Source of the DNA: Anaerolineae bacterium
Lineage (GTDB): Bacteria; Chloroflexota; Anaerolineae; Promineifilales; Promineifilaceae
Reading direction: 5' to 3'
NCBI GenBank assembly: GCA_023384415.1
Contig: JAHDWJ010000030.1
Location: forward strand, 1-64,000
DNA: 64,000 bases
Shown: piece by piece, positions 42,148 to 51,740 of the stretch
How positions within the stretch are numbered: position 1 is the first letter of the stretch
Layout of the letters: every line of letters begins with the position of its first letter
Notes under the pieces: model-generated
Seen by the model: only the letters and a program-made list of their open reading frames with translations
Database searches by the model: none
What the model was told of the DNA's origin: nothing
Made by a program: the position numbers and the translations under genes

Positions 42148-42476
42148 TTTGCCCAGAAATGAAGGTAGGGATGGGACAGGTGGGCCAGGGTTTTGGTCAA
42201 ACGAGACCGTTCCGTTCTCACCTGTCTCGCCCCGCTTGGGCTAAAACAGGGGCCAAAGGGGTGAGACAGGCGGGAATCAGGTTGAATCGCTTGACCCAGA
42301 TGGTTGCCCGCCTGTCCCACCCCTACCACACTACGACACAATGGGTTCTAAATAGAGAATTGCTGGGCGATTAACCAGGGCATATCTTCATCTCTAGCTG
42401 ATTTAATTTCTAGAAAGAAATGGGGAACCATTCGTGTCATTCGTGGCACAAGCCGCTCTGTTTCTGGTTGGCTCGG
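42148..42476. other. intergenic region with foldback element
   Basis: The region contains the foldback element at 42166-42326. Near 42432 it has ATTCGTGTCATTCGTGGC, a half-copy of the CACGAATT repeat seen at 13764. The remaining sequence has no gene. Confidence 0.6.
42166..42326. repeat. 160-bp imperfect foldback element
   Basis: The left arm begins AGGGATGGGACAGGTGGGC and the right arm, read in reverse complement, begins AGGGGTGGGACAGGCGGGC. The arms are about 75 nt long and match imperfectly along most of their length, including GACAGGTG-type and GTCAAACGA/GTCAAGCGA blocks. There is no coding capacity. A related short block, GGGCGAGACAGGTG, recurs near 63399 and 62495. Confidence 0.8.
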
Positions 42477-43733
42477 CTAAGGGGAGACAAAGAGGCGATC
42501 AAACCCTAACGGAACGATTTGGAAGAAGGAGTTTCCTGGGGCCAGAGGCAAGATATTGCCCGCTAAATCATAAAAGGTAAGCATATCCGTTTCGGCCAGG
42601 CGTCGCCACATCCCTTCATACCGCTGCCCATCCCTAAATATAGAAACTGGCCCTTCTCCCCAAATTTGAATCTGGATGGAATAATGCCCCCCATCTACTA
42701 AATCTTCTAAAATGTCACTGTCCACGTGGTGGGCGGCCAGGACGATAATGTTGCGGAAGTTAAGCTGCTGTCCGGTGTTGGCATCCAGGTGGGGCTGCCC
42801 ATCGGTCCAACGAGTGTAGCGGCCGCTGCCAGGGTTATATTGCCAGAACACGTTGGTACCCCGGTATTGCACTTCAATCCGGTTGGCATTGGCAATCCCC
42901 CCATCGGGCAAAGTGGACAGGAAGGCCATACCATTATGGAATTGGGGTGGGGTGTCTTGACCCCGCAAGCCAAGCAGATGGCGCAAAGTAGGTGTGTCTG
43001 TAAACAGAGTATGCTCAAAGGCGATATTGGGGTTTTCCAGGCGGTAAAACCCGCTGTGAGCAAAATCTGGCGAGATGGTTCGATCAAAAAAAGGGCTACT
43101 GCGGATCATCTCTTTGACGGGGCCGCTAGAGCCAGAGTAAGCAAAGGCGGCATCATACATTTTAGGAATTTCCAGGTCTATGAGGCGGGCACTGCGAATA
43201 GAGCCAACGGGTTCGGCATCGTGGCTGTAGAAGATGGCCGTGAAGCGGGTAACGCCCCCTTCAGCGTAATGTTCAAAGATGAGATCAGCATTATTGAGGC
43301 CAGCCTGCGGCCGCACCAGCGGAGGGTAGTTAGAAATTTTAATCGCCAGAGGACGACGAGCCAGTAGGGCTGGATTACTGACCAGTTCCCCTGTGAGTGG
43401 GTTGACGTTAGCAGGAAAATTGGTGGGGCCGATAAGACCAACCAGGGTTGGGGCCGGAAGTAGGGTTGGGGCATTTGCTTCTGGAGTAGGCAGGCTCATC
43501 GTGACGGTAGAAACCAGGGGCTGGGTTGGGGTAGTAATCACCGGTGGAGCTGCCAGAAACGGGGTGGGGGTAGATGAAGGTAAAATGAACTGATTGGCCC
43601 CATTGGTGATGAGAGGGGTTGCGGAACTGGTGGGTAAGGGCGCGGCCGCGTCTGAGGCCGGCATATTCTGACAGGCGGCCAGACCGATGAACAGTCCCAC
43701 GGCGACCAGGCATAAACAAAATAATCGGATCAT
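42477..43733 (-). CDS. DUF3048 (YerB-like) lipoprotein
   Basis: The 418-residue protein has a lipoprotein signal peptide with the lipobox LAAC (Cys21). A Pro/Thr/Ser-rich stretch follows (about 22-105), then a DUF3048 domain (about 110-415). Domain motifs are INPLTG-like VNPLTGELVSN, RPLAIKISNYPPLVRPQAGL, DLIFEHYAEGGVTRFTAIF and GSIRSARLIDLEI. Function of this surface family is not established. The gene is isolated, with 200 nt upstream. Confidence 0.9.
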   Translation of the reverse strand: MIRLFCLCLVAVGLFIGLAACQNMPASDAAAPLPTSSATPLITNGANQFILPSSTPTPFLAAPPVITTPTQPLVSTVTMSLPTPEANAPTLLPAPTLVGLIGPTNFPANVNPLTGELVSNPALLARRPLAIKISNYPPLVRPQAGLNNADLIFEHYAEGGVTRFTAIFYSHDAEPVGSIRSARLIDLEIPKMYDAAFAYSGSSGPVKEMIRSSPFFDRTISPDFAHSGFYRLENPNIAFEHTLFTDTPTLRHLLGLRGQDTPPQFHNGMAFLSTLPDGGIANANRIEVQYRGTNVFWQYNPGSGRYTRWTDGQPHLDANTGQQLNFRNIIVLAAHHVDSDILEDLVDGGHYSIQIQIWGEGPVSIFRDGQRYEGMWRRLAETDMLTFYDLAGNILPLAPGNSFFQIVPLGFDRLFVSP

Positions 43734-43947
43734 AAAAGAGACTCAGACATAGGACGATTTTGCCAATCGCCAGCAAGACAGTTTACATAACCATCCGTCC
43801 CAGAACAATCAGGCAAACCAACACACGGCCCAGCTATTCGTTGACCGGCTTGCTCACTCAATTGTTCACGACGAAGGGTTTTAACAGGAAAAAACCTGAC
43901 ATCTAAATGCTAAACAGAAATCAGATTTTTGGGCAATCAAACAGCGA

Positions 43948-44757
43948 TCATCGAGTGCGTCGCTGCCAATATTCCTTGGGTGTTAGATTGGTGAGATTGC
44001 CATCGGCATTGATGAAATCCAGGATGAGGCGATTAAATTGAGCCGTCTGCTGCAACATGGGGAAATGGTTGCAATCATCTAAGGTCACAAAATAACGGTT
44101 CTTCGTTGCCTGGCGTAAGGGATTGCCTTCTCCGGGGGGTTGTTGGATAACGAGGTCTTGCTCTCCATAGACCAACAACAGTGGATGTGGACATTCATCA
44201 AGTTCCTGGGTGAAATTAATCCCCGCCAATTCCGTGGCGACTGAATTGATCGCCAGAGAATCCGTTTTACGAGTTTCACTATCTACTTCCGGGAAGCTGT
44301 TGCTCTTGCCTAGTACCCGGCTGATAAAACCATCGGCATCTGTTGTTAGCAGCCGTTCATTGATCGAAGAACCTTGCACCGGCAGAGCCACCGTGACCAG
44401 ACGTTCTACCCGCCCTAAATATTTACTGGCATAACGCAAAGCAATGGCTGCTCCCAGGGAATGGCCTACCAGGGTGATGGGCTGGTTGATGCCCAGCTTA
44501 TCCAAGAATTTGTCTACCATATCTACATAGACAGAAAAGCGATAAAGCTCACTGGCATTGCTGGGGTTAGTTGCTTTGCTAGAATCACCAAAGCCCCACA
44601 GATCAAAGGCAAACGCCCGGTGGTGGGTAGAGAGGGCTTGCATGGATGGCCACCAATAACGCCAGGAACCCAGCCACCCATGAATGAATACAATTGGCCG
44701 TCCCCGGCCAACTGCTTCATAATGGATCAGGTGGTTACCAATGGTGGTGATACTCAT
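43948..44757 (-). CDS. alpha/beta hydrolase A
   Basis: This 269-residue alpha/beta hydrolase has the fold landmarks HGWLGSWRYWWPSM and FDLWGFGDSS, and the nucleophile elbow VGHSLGAAIALRYA with Ser in GHSLG. The catalytic His is in DDCNHFPM and an acid lies near VYGEQD. A close paralogue is encoded at 52379-53215, sharing the start pattern H-YE-x-GRGRP-HGW. I use ATG 44757 since the paralogue starts there. The natural substrate is unknown. Confidence 0.87.
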   Translation of the reverse strand: MSITTIGNHLIHYEAVGRGRPIVFIHGWLGSWRYWWPSMQALSTHHRAFAFDLWGFGDSSKATNPSNASELYRFSVYVDMVDKFLDKLGINQPITLVGHSLGAAIALRYASKYLGRVERLVTVALPVQGSSINERLLTTDADGFISRVLGKSNSFPEVDSETRKTDSLAINSVATELAGINFTQELDECPHPLLLVYGEQDLVIQQPPGEGNPLRQATKNRYFVTLDDCNHFPMLQQTAQFNRLILDFINADGNLTNLTPKEYWQRRTR

Positions 44758-44902
44758 AAGTAGAACTGGGTATGTCAATGAATGGATGTAATGTAAAGCG
44801 GAGTAATCTCTATACAATTATCCTGGTTCTGGAACTCGCTAAAATAACTGCCCGATGTTTAAGATGGGTTCAATGGTGAGGTTGGCACCGCTCTCTACCC
44901 AG

Positions 44903-45316
44903 CTATATTTCCGTGGCCTCTTGGGATGAATTTGAGGTGTGATTATTGCGGCTCAATACTTCCTTCACTATTTTGATCAACGCATCTGGAGCAAACGGTT
45001 TAAGGATATATTGATCGGCCCCTGCTTGTAACCCCTGCTGTACCTCTGTTTCTTGCCCTTTCGCCGAAAGGAAGATCAGGGGGATGTTTTGGGTGGTTTC
45101 ATGCTCACGCAATTCTTGACAGGCCTGGTACCCAGTCTTGCGTGGCATTCGCACATCCATCAAAATTAAATCAAACTGGGTTCCAGAGGTGGTAGCAATA
45201 TCTATGGCTTCTTGCCCATCACGGGCGCTGACTACCTCAAACCCACTAAATTGGAGGGTGAGCGTTATAAGTTCGCGAATATCTTTTTCGTCTTCCGCAA
45301 TCAATATTTTTGCCAT
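44903..45316 (-). CDS. single-domain response regulator
   Basis: The receiver domain of 137 residues has the acidic pair in ILIAEDEKDIREL, the phosphoacceptor Asp in LILMDVRMPRKTGY, the conserved Thr/Ser in IFLSAKG and Lys in YILKPFAPD. There is no output domain, so it acts through other proteins. ATG 45316 has AAGGG as ribosome-binding site. It directly follows a large sensor kinase gene (gap 86 nt) which is the likely partner. Confidence 0.95.
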   Translation of the reverse strand: MAKILIAEDEKDIRELITLTLQFSGFEVVSARDGQEAIDIATTSGTQFDLILMDVRMPRKTGYQACQELREHETTQNIPLIFLSAKGQETEVQQGLQAGADQYILKPFAPDALIKIVKEVLSRNNHTSNSSQEATEI

Positions 45317-45402
45317 AATAAACCCTTGTTTGTAATGCGTACTTGTTGGCAACTCGGGGTTGAGTGCATCTGGTTGGTGATTATGAGGTACGTATTACTT
45401 GA

Positions 45403-48400
45403 CTAAACCATCTCGCCATCAGATGTAACGATGGGGAGGGTAAAGGTAAATGTTGAGCCAGCACCTATGGCGCTGTTCACAGTGATGCTGCCGCCGTGCA
45501 TTTCCACCAGACTGCGGACGATAGCAAGACCCAGGCCAGTGCCTGGGACCTGTTGAATATCAGAATCTTCGGCCCGGTAAAAGCGGTCAAAAATTTTGGT
45601 TTGATTTTCTGGGGCGATGCCTATACCTGTGTCAGAAACGCTTATTGAGACGAAGCCATCATCAATGTGAGCCATGACTTTGATGGTACCGTTTTCGGGG
45701 GTGTAGTTGAAGGCGTTATCGAGAAGATTGCGTAATATCTGGTGGGTGCGGGACCCGTCGGCGTTGACCAAAGGCAGACCCGGTTCAATGTCGGCATGGA
45801 GGGTCATTTTTTTGCCTTCGTTCATCATGCGGCCGCGTAGATGTTCTTCTAACAGCCGCTGTACTAGTTGGGGAATGTCTAGCGGCCGCAAATCCAGCTC
45901 CGTCTTCCCCGTCTCGATACGGGAAATATCCAACAATTCGTCTACCAATGTTCGTAGACGGTCGGCATTATTTTTTATTACTTCAAGATAACGAACTTGT
46001 GGTTCGGTCATGGGGCCGGCCGCCCCCATCAGCATCAAATCTGCATACCCTTTGATCGAAGTCATGGGCGTCCGCAGTTCATGGGAAACCGTTGAGACAA
46101 ACTCACTCTTCATCCGGTCTACTTCCACCTCTTTGGTAATGTCACGGAAAATGGAAACAATGCCAAAAAATTGATTACCGGCAAAAACTGGCGAAACATG
46201 TACACTAACGACCTTATCTTCTACTTCCAGCCGATCAGAAAGAAAAGTGGCCGGCATCTGGCGGATACGGTCAGCATGGTGCAGCCAATCTTCAATGCGA
46301 TCTAGCCATGACCCTCCCGAAGAAGGATATACACCTAACAAAGAGCGGATGGAGCGACCAATCAGCCGGTTGCGTGGAATATCTAAAATCCGACTAACTG
46401 GTTCATTGGCAATTAAAATGGTACCTTCGGCATCTGCGACCAATACCCCATCCGCGATACTTTCTAAAATAGATTGATTTTTAGCCGCTTCAATTTGTTC
46501 TTCACGCAGGAGATTCCCCAGCCGGTTAGCCTGGTCTCGTATGAGCAGGTAGAGCTGAGTGTTATAAATGGCGTTGGCAACCTGGATTGCGGCCGCTTCC
46601 ACCAATTTTAGCTGTTCTTCCGTAAAAGCTAATGGCTCCTTGTGGAACATCATCAAAACGCCAATCACTTCATCACCAGAAATCAGCGGCACCCCAATCG
46701 CTGACTGCATCTCCTGGCTAGTCGGCAGATTCACCCATCGTTCATCCTTTTGGGTGTCATTCACAATAACCGCCTGTTGGTTCTTAATGATCCACCCGGC
46801 TAACCCCTCATTGCGGCGTAGACCCGTCGGCAGCCCTCCAGTGGGAATTTCCCGCTGCCGTCCACCCAGGGCAGCCTTAAACATCAGTTCCCCGGTCTCC
46901 TGGTCAATAAGCAAAATTACTCCCTGGGTGCCATTCACTACTTCATTCACCAGTTCCAAAGCCCGCGTCAATACCCGGTCTTCGTCCAGACTGGCAGCCA
47001 ATTCGGAGCTGATGCGAAGCAAGATTTGTACCCGATCTCGCTCTTCACCCAAGTCTTTTGTCCGCTGCGCTACTCGTTCATCCAACTGTTCATTCAGTTT
47101 ACGTAACTCCGTAAATAGTTGGGCATTACGTATGGCAATAGCAGCCTGTACTCCAAATTGAGTAGCTCGCTGCATATCTTGCGTATTAAATCGGCGTGGG
47201 TTGCTCTTTTCTACCAGGAGCAGAACCCCAATAATGTCGTTATTGCGTTGCAGAGGAACCCCTAAAACGGCCTGGACTGTAGCTGGTTTAGGTAAACCCA
47301 ACGTAATACTCCGCGTTTCATCAAACTCATTGACAAATAACGCTTCCCCTTTTTGGGCGACCAGGGCGGCGAAAATTTGCTCATTGTGGATAGAAATGGT
47401 GTGACCAATAAACCCCTCTTGCTCATCGCCTACGGCCGCAATCCCTATTAATTGCTCGCCATCAGCCTGCCAGATATAAACACCATCTAGCTGGAAGATG
47501 CTCAAACTTTCTTCACAGATGAGGTCCAAAACTCCTTTCAAGTCCAGGGTGGCATTTAAAGCCAGACTAACCCGTCCCAAAGCGGTGAAAAATAGCTCTC
47601 GTTTATAGGTATCTTCAAAGAGTTGGGCGTTTTCCAGAGCGACACCGGCCGAGTGGACAATGGCTTCTAATATTTGCAGGTCTGCTTCTTCAGGCGCGGC
47701 CGCAGGCAAGGGCAGCCCTAATTGGATCAACCCAAACACGTCCCCTCGGATAACCAATGGCAGCAGGATCATTGTATATGGCTGATCCGGCTGTAACCAC
47801 GCCGCCGGGAGAAAATTCTCTCTGGCAATGTCCGGAGCATACACAGCCCGCCGACTGTTCTCCAGCATCTGAGACAGCAGTGGATAATGAGTCAGGGATA
47901 GAGATTCTCCCACCAGGTCTGAGGTACTATCTTCTTCATAGCCCTCATCAAACAGAATCATTAACTGCTGCGTTTCAGGGTGCCATTGCCCAATCGTATA
48001 ACCGGCACTGCGTGCAACCTGGCACAGATGCTCCCCCATCGTACTGAGAACAGTCTCCTGCTCCAAAGAGCCAGCAATGGCGTCACTGGCCTCTGCTAGA
48101 ATAGAAAGCTCGCGTGTCCGATTGAGAGCTGATTGTAACAGCTGATCCGTTTCGATGATCGAAGCGGCAAATTGGGCATACAACTCGGTTGTCTGAATCA
48201 CCTGTTCATCTGGACGCAGCCCGTTCTGCGGCGCATCCAGACCAATCAGGGCCATTATCTGTCTCTGTTGATTGTAAAGGGGGATAATGAATAAATCGTG
48301 CGGATGCCAGTGGTTGCTATAAGCGGGCACATTGATTGGTTCATGGCCGGCTAAGATAACGCCAATATTGGCCTGTGCCCATGGATCCTCGGCGGGGATA

Positions 48401-49032
48401 AAATAAGCCATACCCTGTTGATATTGGCTAAGCTGAGGATTAGCAAATCGCTGTCGCCATACCTCGGGGGGGAGCATGTTATCTTGGATGAACCGATGTT
48501 CTTCTTCAGTCAGGCCGGCCGAAAAAAGCTCGCGCACCGTAAAATCAGGATCGCGCAAAGTAAGGGTAACCCGCTGCCAGCCTGTTGCCTGAAACCCATT
48601 GAGCATTAGCTGCAATTTTTGCCGCAGGGATTGTTCTCGTAAAACAGCCTGGGCCAATTTGTAAAGCTGGGGCAGGGGTTGGTTTTGGTCACTAATTATT
48701 GCCGAGGGTGTGCGGCTGATGTTTAACTGTATAAACTGATTATTGGCCGCTTTTACCGGACATGCTTGAATCAGCCAGTGGCCATTAGCGGTGAACAATT
48801 GCGTTGGTGTAGGTGTGGTCAGGATAGGTTGCCAGGAAATGTTAGCCATGAGGGGCTGCATTAATTCGACAACAGAGAGGGTGTTTGCTTTTGGGAATGC
48901 TGTTAATCCCAGCCATTTCTGAGCAGTTGGGTTGACATAATGAACCATGCCTTCAGATGTGGCAATCACCACTCCTTCTGTTACATTGTCCAAAAACTGC
49001 CAGATTAGGGCGTTTAGGCGTTCGTTACTCAT
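45403..49032 (-). CDS. PAS/GAF multi-domain sensor histidine kinase
   Basis: This 1209-residue cytoplasmic kinase (no membrane segment) starts with a PAS-like domain (NVTEGVVIATSEGMVHYVN). Several GAF domains follow (about 300-840), a second PAS (LESIADGVLVADAEGTIL), HisKA with STVSHELRTPMTSIKGYAD (about residue 970), and HATPase with NLLDNAFNYTPENG and GTGLGLAIVRSLVEMHGG. The upstream regulator at 49182 is 149 nt away in the same direction, and a single-domain receiver follows. Input may include chromophores or small molecules bound by GAF domains. Confidence 0.94.
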   Translation of the reverse strand: MSNERLNALIWQFLDNVTEGVVIATSEGMVHYVNPTAQKWLGLTAFPKANTLSVVELMQPLMANISWQPILTTPTPTQLFTANGHWLIQACPVKAANNQFIQLNISRTPSAIISDQNQPLPQLYKLAQAVLREQSLRQKLQLMLNGFQATGWQRVTLTLRDPDFTVRELFSAGLTEEEHRFIQDNMLPPEVWRQRFANPQLSQYQQGMAYFIPAEDPWAQANIGVILAGHEPINVPAYSNHWHPHDLFIIPLYNQQRQIMALIGLDAPQNGLRPDEQVIQTTELYAQFAASIIETDQLLQSALNRTRELSILAEASDAIAGSLEQETVLSTMGEHLCQVARSAGYTIGQWHPETQQLMILFDEGYEEDSTSDLVGESLSLTHYPLLSQMLENSRRAVYAPDIARENFLPAAWLQPDQPYTMILLPLVIRGDVFGLIQLGLPLPAAAPEEADLQILEAIVHSAGVALENAQLFEDTYKRELFFTALGRVSLALNATLDLKGVLDLICEESLSIFQLDGVYIWQADGEQLIGIAAVGDEQEGFIGHTISIHNEQIFAALVAQKGEALFVNEFDETRSITLGLPKPATVQAVLGVPLQRNNDIIGVLLLVEKSNPRRFNTQDMQRATQFGVQAAIAIRNAQLFTELRKLNEQLDERVAQRTKDLGEERDRVQILLRISSELAASLDEDRVLTRALELVNEVVNGTQGVILLIDQETGELMFKAALGGRQREIPTGGLPTGLRRNEGLAGWIIKNQQAVIVNDTQKDERWVNLPTSQEMQSAIGVPLISGDEVIGVLMMFHKEPLAFTEEQLKLVEAAAIQVANAIYNTQLYLLIRDQANRLGNLLREEQIEAAKNQSILESIADGVLVADAEGTILIANEPVSRILDIPRNRLIGRSIRSLLGVYPSSGGSWLDRIEDWLHHADRIRQMPATFLSDRLEVEDKVVSVHVSPVFAGNQFFGIVSIFRDITKEVEVDRMKSEFVSTVSHELRTPMTSIKGYADLMLMGAAGPMTEPQVRYLEVIKNNADRLRTLVDELLDISRIETGKTELDLRPLDIPQLVQRLLEEHLRGRMMNEGKKMTLHADIEPGLPLVNADGSRTHQILRNLLDNAFNYTPENGTIKVMAHIDDGFVSISVSDTGIGIAPENQTKIFDRFYRAEDSDIQQVPGTGLGLAIVRSLVEMHGGSITVNSAIGAGSTFTFTLPIVTSDGEMV

Positions 49033-49181
49033 TACCAGACCTTGACCTGATGGTCACTGTGCCAGTACAGGAAGATGAGAAAGCCTGGTAAGGCTGTGGG
49101 AAACAGCCGGGCTTTGGAGATAGTGTGAAGAGTCATTTACAAGAAAAAGCCTGACTGTAAACCGGATAGTTGGGCAACTCG

Positions 49182-50084
49182 TCATTTGTTGATAGCCTGG
49201 GTTCGGGCCTGTTCTTCTTGGTCCAAACGGCGCAGCTCTGCGGCCGCTTCCGTAATTTCCCGAATATCCGAAAACGGAGTTTTACTGGAAACAACACCCA
49301 GGGATAGGCTCATTAACGGGGCCAACGAGCCATCAGCCAGACGAATACCCCCTTGTTCCCGGTCAATAAAGTTATAATGGGTTAATACCTCTTCATTGAA
49401 CCGCTGCCGCAGTTGTTCGACCATTGAAGATACATTCTTTTCCATAGTAATAATGACAAAAGTTTCGCTGCTGGCGTGGCCGACAAAATCATTCAGTGTT
49501 CCCAATTCATCTACCACATCATTAAGCAGCAAAGCCGCAAAGCGAAGCACTTCACCACTGGCTACAAATCCATATGTATCGTTAAATGGGGCCAAATGGT
49601 CAATCCCTACCAGCAGCATTGTCCACCCATCCGCCCGCATCAACTGGCGCAGCTGATCCTCAATAAGCCGGCTGCTGGGCAGACCGGTACGTGGGTCTGT
49701 CATATTCATGCGCTGATGAATACGAATAGCACTCTTAACCCGTAGTTTTAACTCCTCAATATCAAACGGTTTGGTGATGTAATCATCGGCACCGAGTTCC
49801 AACCCGGCAATCCGGTCACTTCGCTCATCTTTTTGGGTTAAAAAGATAATGGGAATATGACTGGTGCGGGTGGTTGTGCGCAGCTCGCGGCAAATGGTAT
49901 ACCCATCCATATCCGGGAGCATAATATCTAGCACCACCAGATCAGGAATCTGCTTTTGGCATAAACGGAGCGCATCCGTACCCCGGTTGGCTACTTCGAC
50001 CTGATAATCCTGCCCGGTAAAGTAGATTCGGAGCATGTTCGCAATATCAACATCATCTTCGACCACTAAGATTCTTCCGAGCAT
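49182..50084 (-). CDS. receiver plus degenerate GGDEF protein
   Basis: The 300-residue protein has an N-terminal receiver (acidic pair in LVVEDDVDI, Asp in VVLDIMLPDMDG, Lys in YITKPFD) and a C-terminal GGDEF-like domain (about 125-300). The catalytic GGDEF motif is replaced by HASSETF, so diguanylate cyclase activity is not expected. It could be a scaffold or a nucleotide sensor. It has an AAGGA ribosome-binding site and precedes the large kinase. Confidence 0.88.
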   Translation of the reverse strand: MLGRILVVEDDVDIANMLRIYFTGQDYQVEVANRGTDALRLCQKQIPDLVVLDIMLPDMDGYTICRELRTTTRTSHIPIIFLTQKDERSDRIAGLELGADDYITKPFDIEELKLRVKSAIRIHQRMNMTDPRTGLPSSRLIEDQLRQLMRADGWTMLLVGIDHLAPFNDTYGFVASGEVLRFAALLLNDVVDELGTLNDFVGHASSETFVIITMEKNVSSMVEQLRQRFNEEVLTHYNFIDREQGGIRLADGSLAPLMSLSLGVVSSKTPFSDIREITEAAAELRRLDQEEQARTQAINK

Positions 50085-50459
50085 AGGTACATTCCTTCAC
50101 TAAAACGGGTTGGGGACGGTGAAACAATTTTCGGGAGCCAATGCTCACCTACCAGCTTATGCAATTCTATCAAGGCTACCTCATTGCGACAATGCTACCC
50201 CAGGGTAGTTCTCTTGACTACCTTTACACTGTACAGAATTATAGTTTCTGGGTAAATGGGAATAGTGTCAACCTTCCATCTCTTTTTTCACCCATTACCA
50301 GAGCAGTTTTCACCAGTTGTTCACCGGGGGTCATTTTTATGGCTCGCCACTAAACGGGGAAAACTATTGGCTGTGGCAGGTCTTTGACCGTTCCACTTCT
50401 GGCAACAACATCAGGGCTACCCGCTACCAGCATAAAAAATTATAGGAACTGGGGTAACG
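50085..50459. other. intergenic region, no gene seen
   Basis: Small stem-loops are possible around 50190-50222 (CTACCC/GGGTAG and GGTAGT/ACTACC, mutually exclusive). A 70-codon open frame on the plus strand has no family match or ribosome-binding site. Confidence 0.4.
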
Positions 50460-51731
50460 TCATTCACCCTGACGTGGATAGAGGCGCGGATGTTCTTTGT
50501 GGGGGAATTGATGATGATCGCTTTGTTCATACGGGACAGATTTATGAATGAAGCGGCGTTCATCTGAGGCAATCAGCACGACATCGGATTCAACGGTGCG
50601 GGCAGGGTAGAGGATGAGACCAGAAGTGAGACGGCAATGATGCCCGACACAACTCCCCAGGATTTTCAGGTTAGTATCTTCTAAACCCCCTTTGGTTTCA
50701 GCACGGATCATACCGGGTAAGACGTTGTAATCAGTAAAGGTTGTCCCAGCGCCAACAAAGGAATCTCGCCCAATCACACATAGCTGTAAACAGGTATTTT
50801 GGGCAATACTGGTATTTTCCATCAGAGTTGTCATAAATAAAGCGGCGCGGAAAGGAAGAAAACAGCCATCACCAATGACGCTTAGCATGAGTTGGCATCC
50901 CTGGGAGATAGTGACGTTGCTGCCGATGATGCAGTTGTCTATAACGACGCCAGCCTCAATGCGGACATTATCGCCAATGGTGGTAGGGCCATGAATAACG
51001 GCTGATGGGTCTATGGCAACATTTTTGCCTATTTTTACCAGTTCGGAGCAGCTTAGGGTCTGTTTTTGTTCCAGCAATGATTTGCCTAAAATTTTAAGCT
51101 TATAAACCCAATCCTGGTTGATTTGGGCCTCTTTATTGATCCCCCTGGCGAATACACCAAAGAGAATATCTACGATGAAAATATGAACCCAACTTTCGAT
51201 GGCCACGAATGCTTTACGTGGGAGTTGGTAAACCAGGTCGCCAAAGTGGGTGGCCATATAAGGGGGAACAAAGTAATAGCCTCGCTCTTTGGCTTCACTA
51301 TCAATCCTTAGCGGGGTAGCAATGACGCTTTGGGAAACGCCCTGGGGTAAGTACCAGATGTCGGTAAGGACGAGGTCGTCCTGGAGAAAAAGGCCACGTG
51401 TGAGGGGGATAACATGGGCAGCGATGGCCGGGTCGTCTTTATGAAAGGCCAAACGTACTGGTTTGCGGCCGCTGCGAGCCTTTTCTAAAAACTCCTCGAT
51501 CAATGCTTCATTAAAAAAAAGATTATCCCGATGAACAAATACCTCTACGATTTCGCTGCCTTCCACCTTTTGGGCAATTTGCCAGGTGGGGTATTCTCGT
51601 TCTTCATTCACATATGGGCTGAGAATATCACGCTGCCAAAGCCAAAGCGGCTTGTTATGGACTCGGAGATCACGCGCCGGTTCATTGAATGGATGAATGA
51701 AGGATGGGTCGGAAAGGATGATACGGCGCAT
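50460..51731 (-). CDS. left-handed beta-helix (hexapeptide-repeat) protein
   Basis: The 423-residue protein has an N-terminal alpha/beta region of about 200 residues and a central left-handed beta-helix (about 235-370) with repeats such as IGKNVAIDPSAVIHG, TIGDNVRIEAGVVIDN and VIGRDSFVGAGT. The family includes acyltransferases and nucleotidyltransferases (GlmU-like). The first domain lacks clear nucleotidyltransferase motifs. It is 9 nt behind the V4R gene and so belongs to a three-gene operon with hydrolase B. The substrate is unknown. Confidence 0.75.
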   Translation of the reverse strand: MRRIILSDPSFIHPFNEPARDLRVHNKPLWLWQRDILSPYVNEEREYPTWQIAQKVEGSEIVEVFVHRDNLFFNEALIEEFLEKARSGRKPVRLAFHKDDPAIAAHVIPLTRGLFLQDDLVLTDIWYLPQGVSQSVIATPLRIDSEAKERGYYFVPPYMATHFGDLVYQLPRKAFVAIESWVHIFIVDILFGVFARGINKEAQINQDWVYKLKILGKSLLEQKQTLSCSELVKIGKNVAIDPSAVIHGPTTIGDNVRIEAGVVIDNCIIGSNVTISQGCQLMLSVIGDGCFLPFRAALFMTTLMENTSIAQNTCLQLCVIGRDSFVGAGTTFTDYNVLPGMIRAETKGGLEDTNLKILGSCVGHHCRLTSGLILYPARTVESDVVLIASDERRFIHKSVPYEQSDHHQFPHKEHPRLYPRQGE

Positions 51732-51740
51732 AACAACGGC

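Noticed and set aside
46568..47161. 197-codon plus-strand frame inside the large kinase gene
   Set aside because: It lies entirely within the GAF region of the kinase and is Ser/Arg-rich, as expected of an antisense frame.
50141..50353. 70-codon plus-strand frame in the 50 kb intergenic region
   Set aside because: It has no ribosome-binding site, no domain and unlikely amino acid composition.
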